Origin: Acanthornis magna
Lineage: Eukaryota > Chordata > Aves > Passeriformes > Acanthizidae
DNA: 64,000 bases
Direction of reading: 5' to 3'
Assembly: GCA_036785705.1 (NCBI GenBank)
Contig: JAWUZG010000051.1
Coordinates: 16,086,501 to 16,150,500, forward strand
In this document: one piece after another, positions 1 through 11,597 of the stretch
Numbering within the stretch: position 1 is the stretch's first letter
How the letters are laid out: each line of letters begins with the position of its first letter
The notes under the pieces: generated by a model
Databases searched by the model: none
Told to the model about the DNA's origin: nothing
The model's input: only the letters and a program-made list of their open reading frames with translations
Position numbers and translations under genes: made by a program

Positions 1-724
1 TTTAATTTTGTTTACCTTACCATTGCAGTATAATGTATGCAAGAAAAGAATGAGCGAGGTATGACCCCCAAGGGGAGAGAGAATCCGCTAGGTGAACCAG
101 TATACCATTAGTCTCAGCTAAATTTGCCAGGTTTTCCCACTGTTTCTGTATCTGTGCTCAAAAAAAAAAAGGCCTTTAACCAACCATACGCCTGATCAGA
201 GCAGGAGAACAGGAGCAGAAGGTGGCTGTGTGCAGCTGAATGCCTATTTACCCACTATTAACGAAGGAAATGCAAGTGGAAGAATTTGTAGAAAAGAATT
301 AATGTAGTTAGGCATTTTCAGTCAGCATTTTACATTATTTTTAGGTTTGTAGTGAGTTTACACTATCAATGTGTATTAATACATCTTAATACATAATAAT
401 ATTTATTTTAAGAAAAATTATATAATGATCATAATTCCTAATTTGTAGCCACAGTTTAAATTCAAACTAATACCTGATATCAAGTAGAGTGTAATGCCAG
501 AGTGAGTTCATCGGTGACTCAGGTTGTCTATGGCCAAGATCTGTCCAGGTCCAGGAGACTTCTCAGAACAGTCAACATCTCCATTTCAGACCACTGATCT
601 CCTACATATGGAGACTCACACAGATGTTGAGGAACCGCATGCCTGGGGACATAAGAAAGGGTGAGAGTAAGTTTAGGGAGGATAAACACAGGTTCCTGGT
701 ACAGTGGTGCCTCACTGTAAGAAG

Positions 725-790
725 TGTCCAGGGAGGTGGTGGAGTCCCCATCTGCTGAGATCTTCAAGATTTGGCAAGACAGGCATAGCC
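725..790 (+). mobile_element. CR1 LINE fragment (near 3' end), degraded
   Basis: The words for the CR1 segment just upstream of the tail are present in order: CCAGGGAGGTGGTGGAGTCCCC, then a TTCAAGATTTGG-like stretch. Only about 65 bp can be matched, and the flanks drift into unrecognisable DNA. Old, truncated and non-coding. Confidence 0.55.
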
Positions 791-3700
791 AACCAAATGA
801 GGGTTGGCCATAGCCCTGCTTTCAGATGGGAGGCTGCACTACGAAGCCACCAAGATCCCCGCCAGGCTGGCATTTCCATGTTTCTGCAGGACTGCTCAAA
901 CCCACATATAGACCCAGCCTGGCAGAGGTGCTCAGGTCATATCCCCTTCCCTTTGACAATTCAAGTTTGCAAAAAGCTGCCAAGGAATAGTTTCTCTCCA
1001 TCTCATTTATATGGAGTTAGTGAGACATGCATCTAGGCTTAGGGTGGCAAAAAGGGAGACGGCAGGAATTATCCAAAACTTTGGTTGAGATCTTCGGGCT
1101 TTCAAATGACAGTAAGTCAAACTCATCAAGCCAGTTGAAACAAAGTCTGGTCCATAAGGTAGGGGTCATGAGTCTCTGATTCTAGAAACCAGGCCTGCCT
1201 ATGTGTTTTGCTTCCCAGAACATCCTGGTAAAATGCCAAATACTGCCATTGGGAATACAATACCACAACCCAGACCTCCCTTGTCCTAGGGCAGTCCTTG
1301 CTCATGAAGCTGAATTCTTTCTGATTAGAACGCTGACAGAGGAGTCCTGATAAATATTCCTGCAGCAATGGAAGATGTGTTTGTAAGTACCTGTTTTACA
1401 TCTCTGTTGTAACTTTATTTCACTTCCTAGAGCTGAATTGGAAGAGGACATGTAGGGAACCTAATTTCATTTCTGGATGGTTCTCATAAAGTGGCTCCTT
1501 AACTTTCTTGCAAACATGAAATAAAGAATTTGATAGTTTTCTTCTCAAGGCAGATGAGATTGTGATGGTCAGAGGAACTTCAGAAGAAATCTCCAAGGGC
1601 CAGAATGGCAAAGTTGTGTGAGAAAGCAGGAAGAGGCTTTGTGGGTTCTTCAGATGGGTTCTTCCAGCTTGGTGACCTCCTCTGCAGCTGAGCTCAATGG
1701 AATGAGGAATCTGCAGAGCCTGATGCCATTCCAGTAGCTGGTTTCTGTTTGCAGGAAGGAAGCTGCTTGGCTCTGTGCAGTAAGCAGGTGGCCCAGCTCC
1801 ATAGATGTGGTCCCCCTAGCAAAGGATGATGTTTTGAGGGGGGGAAGAAGAATCCAAACAGAAAACCTCCCTTAAGTTTCCCCTCCCTTCCTCCAGCCCT
1901 GTTTGGTAGTTTTCTATAGCAGGGGCAATTTGACTCCCAGACAGAGGCAGCTCACAAAATATGAGTAAGTCTCAGGGGGGCAACACAAAGGCCCTTTGTG
2001 CTGCATGCCGTGGAGTTAATCATCAGTCACAGTTGTCTACCACCAGTCTCTATAGTCAATTCCACACAATGTGATCATACCTCATCAAAGTTAATTTACT
2101 AAGCTGTTTAAATGCCTGTACAGTACAGTGAGCCTCCTCCCACCACTAGCATCTTTTTCAGCTGCTCCCCTGCTGAGGATGCTTCAAGCTGGGTGGTCCC
2201 AGCAACACCCTGCAGCATTTTTCAGTCTTGTCAGCAGCCTGGAATAGGGTCCTTTCTTCTGAGCTTTTGGCTTCGTTTCCCAGCCCCAGTTACAGGAGTC
2301 CTGTGGAAAATGATTTGAGGGACAAGAGGCAGCTCTGATAATGGAAAACGTCTGTGAGGGATTGGAACATTGGCTTGTAATCCTTGGACAAAACTGCCTC
2401 ATTCAGAAAAAGGGGAGGGGGGGAGGGGAAAGCATGCAGAACAAAGATCTTATTTCACTTCATGAAAAGAACACGTGATGTTTTCTCTGGAATGCCTCAC
2501 TGACAGACAGACCCAAATTTTCCAGGGACCATGGCTTTTATTTAAGCTCAGAAAAGGCCATAAATGGCTGTGAAAAGTATGTAAACCCATAGCTTATGTT
2601 AATTTGTCATTTCCAGCCTCCACACTAACTCAGTGCCCTGCCATTCCCAGGTTTGCATTTCCTGGGGAGTGGGATGGTGGGAGAGGCCTCTAAAATCCCT
2701 GCCCCGGAGCATCTGGTCAGATGAGTACATTAAGTACAGATTTGCATGGGCACAGAGTTACAAAGCATGGCTCCATCCAGACCTGCCTGCCATCACCTGG
2801 CTGTTAAGTTTCTCCCACCAAACTGGCATAGGTACCCAGGAGCCAAAACTGCAAAGACCGGTGTTTTTCCTGGAGCAGATGACCTCATATCTCGCTAAAG
2901 AAAGATAGAGGCAAGCATGTAAAAGGTACTGGAGATCTGGGTTCTGTGGACAGATTTTAATCAGCATTTTGGTCTCTACCAATACTATGTTAAACAGCTG
3001 TACCTCTTGCTGTGGGAAGTCATGGATATAGACTTTTAGAAAGAGTCAAAAGTTAAGATCCAGTGGACACACTCCTTTTCTAAAGGTGGGACTGTGCTAG
3101 TGTTAAAGCACTTGTGAGTGCTAGTTGTCCAGATGGGATTTGAGAAGATGTCACACTTCCGCCGCAAATTTATCCCCTCCCTCAGCCTTTCAGAGCCAGG
3201 CAGGCCCCTTCATATCTGTGCCATTCAGCTGGAACCTGTCCCCATTTCCAAGCCTTCTGATGGTGCTTTCATCCTTCCTTTTTGCTTATGACTTGCTTTG
3301 CTCATCTCTTCCACTCTGTTGTTGTGCCAGAAAGGTGTGTCTCACCTCCTTTGCCTTGCTTTCCAAGAGAGTTCAGTGGTCACTGCAGTGCTGCACTGGC
3401 CCAAAGGAGTGAGTATGTCATTCCATCTTGCCCATGCAGCTCTCCCAGTTTCCATTCTCATGGGACAACTCATTTGGTTTGTAATCACAACTTCTTATTC
3501 ACTTTGCCGCCTATCAGTAACATTTCCAATTCGAAAGCTTTCTCTCTCACAGGTTGAAGGCAGTGACCTTTTCCTTTGGATTGGCTTTGTTTACAGCTAT
3601 TTATCCTCTTCTTACACGTAAAAGGTCTGGCATCAATCCTGACCCACTGGGTCAGCTTGGCTGCAGCAATTAAAAGCCAACATGTTCAAATGTGAATGTC

Positions 3701-6700
3701 TAAGGTCAGACACTTTTTCCACATTTACCACCAACTGCAACAATCATATTTTCAAGGGCTCAGCAGCTGCACTTGCCAGCCCTGTGGTGGGGCTGAGGGC
3801 GCTTAGCATCTCTGAGGGAATGATAGCTTTGGTTAAAGACAGGCATTGCACCTCTGTATGCAGGAAACTAAAACCCCTTGGTTTCCACTATCTAGCCCAG
3901 GGCTGGGAGGGGAATATATGATTTCATAGCATTGCTAAGCAATGACAAGAGCTTATCTCTAGAGTGAGCTGTGTTTACTAACACATTGCACATTCTCTTG
4001 CTTAGCAGCATAATTTCGCATTTTATAAGAGTCCCTGAACTTATGTTTATATTTTAGGTCAGCCATCCAAATTTACACGGCCAACTCCCAAGCTTTCTCA
4101 TATACACCACCGGAACAGACATCCCAAATCTGTGTACAGCACATCGCAGCAGTCTGTAGTTACAAAAGGCTGCGTCACCCTTTCCTTCAGGTCTCGCAGA
4201 CCCCTGGTGACTCACAGAGCTGCTGTTCCACACCCAGTCCCCACTGACCCAGGCAGGACTCACATAGCTCAAACACATTTTGGGCAGCAAATTCCTGAAC
4301 GCCTTCTAGCAAGCATTCCAGGCTCTGCCATGGGCTGGGACAAATAGCTAAGTGTGTGTGATCATGTTCTATGCTAGTAGGTTGCCCATCCTTGAAAGAT
4401 GAGAAATGGCTACCAAAATGATACAGAGTGGGTAGAAGAACTCAAGAACCTCTCTCCTCTGAGCCACAGAAGGGACTGGCACAGTCTGTGAGAGGTTTTT
4501 ATATATGTATAATGTCAGGGTAAGGAGAAAGTAGCTACAGAGCCTGAGTTTGAGATGCACTCTGACAGACCTGTAGCAGTGCTGAAAGAAAGGATCTGCT
4601 GTGGCAATTGCTTGAATGGGTTGGTGGCATCTTGGGGTCCACTCAGTTTCTACTATCACAGAGCTGTGGACAGACTATGCAGATTAAGAGACATCCCCAG
4701 ACAGAGCTGCTCAGTAGAGGGTCACCTTGGCTGTCTCCGAGCTCACAGGTCTCGTAGATGAATAGTGTGGTGGTGAGGCACACAAAAGCCTTTACACAAA
4801 ATCTTCCCACACCTCAGTAGGCTCATTAGCTCTGTGTCCTTGCCCTCCCCAAGAAGAAGCTGGCTCCACGCACCCCAGCACCTCCTGTGATGTTCATATT
4901 AATCCAGATGCAACCCAGCCTTGTTGCCTCAGTGGTGGGAGATCTGATAGACTTTTTTACCAGCTTTCTCGGTTTGAAGAATCTGATTCCCCCTCCAATC
5001 TGCTCCCAGCAGCAGACACTTTTGCAACATGGTCTGAAGCATCCTTCTGCAGGGGCTCTTCCCCAGCACATCCTCTGCCTAGAACTGAATTCAGCTTTAA
5101 CTGCAATCCAGCACTTGGATTCAAATGCTGCAGGGAGGGGAGAAGGGCACAGCTGTGAGAGAGCATAGCAAGGGGGCTAACCAACACATCTCCTTAAAAT
5201 GCCCAAGGCCCTTCCAGCACTTGGCACTCTGACTTGGTAGCCGAGATCTGTAAGTCTCACAGCCAAGCCTCAAGTGATGAGCTTTGGCTGCTGAAAAGAG
5301 AGTGCCTTCTTCTTTACAGCAGGATGGCAGGTGCTAGCACGCCACCAGGAATTTTTTCTGGATATTTCATTCAAATGTTAAGCTTGCCCCTGCATGACAG
5401 CAGCAATTGAGAGGTGAGACAAGTGAGTGGCATGTGGAACACTTGTGTTTTGTTGTGATATAATTGATAGATTATAACGGCCTGTGCCTCAGCTCGAGGC
5501 ATCCTGGGTTGATTTCCTGCTACATTCATGAGCACAACCCCCCTACTGTTTCAGCTAATGGAGAAGGTGCTCTTAATAGTGTGAATCAGGATTTGCTGGT
5601 GGCAAATAACCGCTCGCTCTGTAGCAGTAGTTGGTTGGGGATAGGGTGCCTGCGTTATTGTACATCTTTGTAGCTCAATGACACAGAAAGACAAAGTAGC
5701 TGAAATTTCATCCAGCCACAGAAGAGCCCTGGGTTTGACTCTGCTCTGCCAGAAGTGACCTTAGCAACACCTCATGTGTCTGCAGAATGAGGGAGATAAT
5801 GGGGAAGGAAGTGGAAGGCAGTGATGATTATTTCCTCACTTTTGAAGAATAGTGTCATGTGTAACAGTTTGTGCTGTGGAGTTCACGTGACATTAGCAGG
5901 TGTGGAGTCAAGCCAGGACTCTGCCCTGCAGTGTTTCTCCATGGCAGTGCGTACCTTCATCCTGCCTTGTGATGCAGCTTTACACATGAGGAAATCCATA
6001 TTATGAATTGGATGGGCCCATTCAGCTGCTGGTCAGTGGACAACTCACCTCGATACCAGTCCCAAGCCTTAATTTGCCAGGTTTCTGCAGTTGCCTGTTG
6101 CATTATCAGCCTCTCTCTGAGGGGCTTTTGGGGTCAGACTCAAATTCAACAAACTGAGGCAGTAGCACATAGGCTAGGACCCCCCAAAATAACTGTGGGT
6201 ACAGATATCTTGCTACTGACTGCCTCATTTGGATGGAGTAAGGGGTTTGCTCATCTGAGTGATAAGCCACATCTCTCTGCACCAGGATAGATGCGTGCCA
6301 GGCAGTCTCTATGAACCAATCTCTGTGACCAATCATCATCTATACAATGGTAGAAGCACATATCTGGCAGCTGGGATAGCTCTTTTTCCCCATCAGGCCG
6401 GAGGGCAGCCTTGTAGATGCCAGTAGGAACCATGGGACTGCATGGGACTGCACTGTTTCCTTCATGCCAGCTGTTGCTCCGGATGCATGTGACATGTTCT
6501 TTGTATGTAAGGAATCACAGTAATTCTCACAGGTCCATATTTCCAGAACACAGCCAGTGGACTTGTCAGTTCTGAGCTGTTTGGCCAAGGACTAGCAGAA
6601 TCCTAGGGAGCACTTTCAGGGGGTTGCATCAAACTGCTTCTGGATAGGTAGGGCTTCTTTTGTGAGAGTGCTTTTAGTTTGAAGGTTGTGCCCAACTTAA

Positions 6701-6720
6701 AGGACTGAACAAGTGCATTG

Positions 6721-6830
6721 AATAATTCAAGTTGGAAGACACCTCAGTCTATTCTCCTGCTCCAAACAGTGTCTCTTCTCCAGGCTAAACAAGCCTTGTG
6801 CCCTCAGCCTCTTTACAAAAGGCACATGCA
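6721..6830 (-). mobile_element. CR1 LINE fragment, reverse orientation, degraded
   Basis: Reading on + gives the reverse complement of CR1 3' sequence: a GTTGGAAGACACC-like start and, after an internal gap, CTTCTCCAGGCTAAACAAGC with CCCTCAGCC following. Both words are typical of CR1 in bird genomes. The fragment is diverged and internally deleted. Confidence 0.6.
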
Positions 6831-8142
6831 GGAGCTGAGTCAAAAAGAAGAGTATTTCACTTACCTGTGCTGCATCCTGGCCAGGCAGCAGTGGAGTGAA
6901 CCGGCATGAGGGATGTGAGACAGAAGCATGCCACACTACTGAGGATAGATTGACTGTTTCCACACTGATGCTTTGAGACAAATTTTTCTTTCATACACCG
7001 TGACTTGGATCTGAGTGCAGTTTGAGCCTGTGGGGTACTGCGAACATCAAGTCAGCCTTGGCCAGGCTGTGACAAATGCAGAGTGGATATGGTTACACTG
7101 ACTGGACATGGGTGCAGTTCTGTGCCCACTCCTGATGGGCACGTCTTACCTGGGTTATCACACCTGGGTGCTGGGATTGGATGAAATCTGTGAGGAAATG
7201 ATGCCTTCGGAGCTTGTCTTAGATTAGAAAAGCTCACCTTGAATAGGGGATACCAAGGATAAAGTTTAAGGGCCAAGTTGCCAAAGTATTCAGGCATTTT
7301 ACTGCTCTAGCTAATGGAATATCCAAAAGCCCATCAAATGCATTAACCATTAGAGAATGCATTTTATACAAACCACATAGCCTGCTAGTGCCAGACTTGT
7401 GTGCCCTTTAGTCAGCAATGTCCCCAGCACAACCTGCAAAATAAAGACATCTGCCGGGGGGAAAAGAGGGGAAGGTACAGCACTTTATTACATCAGGTCT
7501 GAAATAGAGCTTTAAGGAATAATGATTAGTACAAATGCTGCAGCTGGAGCAGGAGCAAGAAATGAGGAAATCACAGTGAGAAGGAAAATTACAAGAGCAA
7601 GAGAATGAAGCAAAAAACAAATCTAGAAGAATAGAAAAAAAAAAATCTATATTTAACGAAGTGTAGCCTTCAAAGTAACCAAACTACAGAAAAATAGTTA
7701 CAGACAAGTCAGCACTGCCAGGTCAGGGGGACAGCTGGAGAAGACTGCTGCAGGCCTGAGTTCTCACAGAAGGTAGTGAGGTGTCCGGGTGTGTTACAGC
7801 TCTGGGGACCCTCACACCACCCTTGCAGTCATCCTAGAGTTCATTTGGGGTGTGATGCCCACATCTTTGAGAGTATAACCCTGCTCCAGGCTTTCCCCTC
7901 ATGTCTTGCAGTCCTGACCTGTGTCTGCTGTGAAAACCCAGGTGTCCCTCAGCCCTTCCTCGGGTGCTGGCAGTCTAGTCCATGAGGAAACACTGCTCAC
8001 ATAGCTCAAGACAGCACAGGTGCCACAAGAGCTGAACCTTCTCAGCTACAACCTTAACACATTTGCTATTCGGAAATAATACCCTGCTTCTCAATTCCAC
8101 CAAATAATGTTGATGCAAATTTCCTAATCTTCAGTGGGACAG

Positions 8143-8188
8143 ACTATTGTCCCGTCACAAAGGCAACTATTGTCCTGTCATGAAGGCC
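8143..8188. repeat. Imperfect tandem duplication, 23-bp period
   Basis: Two adjacent copies beginning ACTATTGTCC at 8143 and 8166, with two or three mismatches (CGTCACAAAGGC versus TGTCATGAAGGC). It looks like a simple replication-slippage duplication. Confidence 0.75.
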
Positions 8189-10703
8189 ACTAGCTAAACA
8201 ACTTGGTTTCTTGAATTGTAACCTAAAACACGGTGCAGGCAGGATGATCACTGACTGTATGACAGCACCGTGAGCACAACCCCATCCCTTAGGGCAAATG
8301 TGTCATATGGCAGGGGAAAAGGGGAGACATGAAGGATGTGGGTGGTGGATAGGAGTGAGGTAATGTGGAGAGGGTGATATCATGGTATAGCCACAAGGGT
8401 TGGGTCAGTGCTTAAGAAGTAATTTTTGGCATGTTTAGCCTCATTTCCCTGGGAAATGAGGCTTACAGTATCACTTTGGGTGTATATGTGTGCACATGCT
8501 GTATTAAGGGAGAGGCTGAGGCTTCAGAGTAACCCTCATGAGGCACCAGAGATCCAGGGGAGTGATCTTGACAGTGCCCCAAGAATGGAGAATGCCTCAG
8601 TTGAAGCCTGCATTTTATTAAACACAGGAGAATGTATCCACCCATGAGATGTACACTTGCATGAGTCCAGGCTTCCCTTGCTCTGCTTCTCAGGCAACAA
8701 CTTGTTACTGAATTTCAGTCGTGCACCCACTTGGGTATAAATATGTATCTCAAAATTTGCAATCCCATATGTATAACAAAATGTTTGTTTTAGAAATACT
8801 GGTGACTGGAAAGTAAGCGTCAGACAAAATGAAATACTGGTATATGTAATAGAATAACATCTCTGTAGAGCAATGATTCCCAATTTCTTTGGCCCACCAG
8901 AGCATTGCAACTTTCAAAATTTCAGGCAAACATCATTCACCCTTATAATGAAGCTTTTAGCTGAAAGCATTTTTATGATACTCCTTTGGTTGTGTAGCCA
9001 GCAATGATGAATTCTGTTATCCATTATGGCCACAGCTTGAAAATACAACTGTAAATGCATTTGCTTTCCCCTCATTCTACTCCTTCTGATTCAAGGTCCC
9101 TGTTTTGAGTCCGTCATGAAAGAGCAAAGATTCCCATCAGATTTATTTGTCATGCACTCAGGTTGTACAAACAGTTCCTTTGCAGTTTACAGTTTTAAAT
9201 GGTGGAATTTTGGAACAAAAGTGAAAATTTTGTCAAATATCACATATGTAGTTATAAAATGTGTGCCTTTGTACACAGCAGTAAGGCTCTGGTGTCTGCA
9301 GTGTGATTGTTTTGTGCTGCCTGTGACGGAAGAGATAACACCTTTTCCCTGCCCTGGTAGGTTCCTGACATGGCAGACACCCACACTCCCACAAACAACT
9401 CTGGCTCCATCACCACTTTCATCTTTCCAGCAATGGGCTAAGGACTGTTCCCACCCAGTCTACCAGAGACAGACCTCTCTACACACAGAAGTTTTACCTG
9501 ATTTAAAGGGGTAGCTGTGCAAATGCCTCCCTCCCCTCATGGGTGCCTGTCCTGTGGTCACCCTTTCTGATGTTTGTATGAGAAATGCTTTTTGGTTTTC
9601 ACTTCTACCCATTTCCACATGTTAGAAACTAACTTGAAGAAATACATTTTCATGTACCTGAATGTCAACACAGAATGGGAGATTTAATCTTTCACCTTCT
9701 GTTCCATATTTAGTCCTTTGAGTATGCAGAAGAAAAACTCATGGTGACCTACATAACCCAGCGCAGTGGCTAATAACACTTACATGAGGTGTCTGCCCGT
9801 GGTATCGGGGGGAATGCAGGCACTGGAAGACCCTTGCTAGTGCTCTCTTCTGAAGAGTGATACAAGTCACTTTTACTCTCTGGAAATACACAGCCTCCTC
9901 ATGTAGCACAGCTTCCACAGAGCTGAGTGTCAAGGGGACAGAAACTGATGAATCTTTTAAAATGTAGTTATTTGCCATTTGGCTTTTTCTTATTGTGGCA
10001 CTCTCTTCAGGGTGACTCAGGGTGAGCTTCTGCAAACTATAAGCCAGCTGATTTAAGCCATAACTGTGCCTGTGCTGTGGCAGGGCATGAGGCAGGGCAA
10101 TCAATGAGTCCAAAACAAAGAGGTACATCCTGAAAGGTGAGTTTAAAAAAACTGAAACCAAACAATGAAAACCACATCACTCAGCATCAGCAGTGAAATA
10201 ATTATACATCTCTTCAGGACGGATTTACAGGCTAGTACCATTCACAGACAGAAACAGAACTTGCTGGGGAGGATGCTTTATAAAAGCAAAATTAGTAACA
10301 GTAGTCCTAAAAACAAAAACTGAGTAAGGAAGCAGAGCCTGAGGAAGCACAGAAAAATGGCACAGCTGCCACAAACAGACCAGATGTGGGCTGATCTAGG
10401 GTAACTCTTCCCAGAGTTTTCTCCTTCCAGCAGGATGCAAGAATACTCTTTGGTCTTTGTGAATGAGGAGGGTACAAATGCCAGCATTTACCTTAGCTCC
10501 TGCCTGCATTGAGGGCACAAAATAAAGCAGGAAAAGAAGACAGTTTATGGGTATGCTTGGTCAGAGTGAGATGGTATTTTGAAGCCAGGGGTGTCATTTT
10601 TGGTTACAACAAACCTCAAAACTCAAGAAAATGCCTTTGACAACTGGGGTCATAGTGTTGCTTGCTGTGACAGACACTTCTGTATGTGCCCAGGGCAGTG
10701 GGT

Positions 10704-10743
10704 CTCTTCGCATTGTCAGATCCCTCTTCGCATTGTCAGATCC
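10704..10743. repeat. Perfect tandem duplication, 20-bp unit
   Basis: Two identical 20-bp copies, 10704-10723 and 10724-10743, beginning CTCTTCGCATTG. The absence of mismatches suggests a recent event. It lies a few hundred bases upstream of the CpG island. Confidence 0.9.
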
Positions 10744-11594
10744 TTTTAGCTACTGGAGGCTACTGAAATTCAGAGATGAAGAGATAAAACAAGAGGATCA
10801 CAAGTGTTTATACATAAATGAGCACCACCAGGCATTGCAAATGGGATTTTGAGCCCCCGTGCCTGGCGTGAAGCCCTGGCTACCCGTTTTGCTCAGCAGA
10901 CATTTGGATCCTAAGACATAAGACATCCTAAGACATGGGTCTAAACCATTATTTTTAAACCTGCCCGCATCCTGACATGAGTGGCACCTGTAACTGCGGC
11001 CAGCACTTCGGTGGCCTCAGAGCTGGAGGGTGGGGGGGACAGTGGATTGAGTTGGTAAGTGAGTCCCGACTGCGGAGAAGCCACCTGGTGCCTCAGTTTC
11101 TCCATTTTTGTGACAATGCGGAGGGCGGCTGCGACCCCTCGGCGGGATGCTCTTGGCCTGGCTGGCGGGCATCCGCGCCCCGGCATGGCTGTCGCTACTC
11201 CTCCTGAACCCCCACCGGTGCGGAGCTTGGGAAGCCTCCCCGGACCCGTGTTCTGCTCGGCGAGGGTGCGAAGCCGGGCGGTATGGGGCTGCAACCGAGT
11301 CCCCTGGACGCCCCTCAGCCTCATGCTGCCTTCAAAGGCCGCCGAGGTCGCCGTGGGGCGCCGAGGGGCCGGCGGCGGGAGGCACGGGGGCACCGCCGAG
11401 GGGCGGTGGGGAGCGGGTGGGGGCCGGGGCGGAGTCGGCCCCGGAGCGGGGGTCGGGCCGGGCCGGGGGTGGAGCCGCGGGCTGGCGGGTCGGGGCGAGG
11501 GGGAGCCCTACCCTTCCCTTCGCGCGCGAGCCGGAGCCGGGGAAGGCGCGTCCGCAACTCCTCCTGCCTTGCCGGTGCCGTCCGCCGCCGCAGC

Positions 11595-11597
11595 ATG
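11595..11597 (+). CDS. FSTL1: FSTL1 exon 1 coding part: initiator Met only
   Basis: The ATG follows a GC-rich 5' leader and has A at -3 (a good Kozak context). It is directly followed by a donor, GTGAGA, so the only coded residue of exon 1 is Met1. This parse is chosen because exon 2 opens in frame immediately after its acceptor with I-W-K and has no ATG of its own, whereas mammalian FSTL1 starts M-W-K. The 5' end of exon 1 is unknown. Confidence 0.82.

Larger units (their letters stand above)
1..10990. other. Upstream intergenic region, no gene seen
   Basis: All open frames here are short and lack family motifs, splice context or conservation that I recognise. The stretch holds two worn CR1 pieces (about 725-790 and 6721-6830), short tandem duplications (8143 and 10704), a G-rich run near 2411, and otherwise unremarkable unique-looking DNA. 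In mammals the region 5' of FSTL1 is a gene desert towards NDUFB4, which fits. Confidence 0.7.

Noticed and set aside
3930..3960. Short hairpin around AGCATTGCTAAGCAATGAC
   Set aside because: The stem is only about 7 bp, too short for a microRNA precursor, and there is no flanking pairing.
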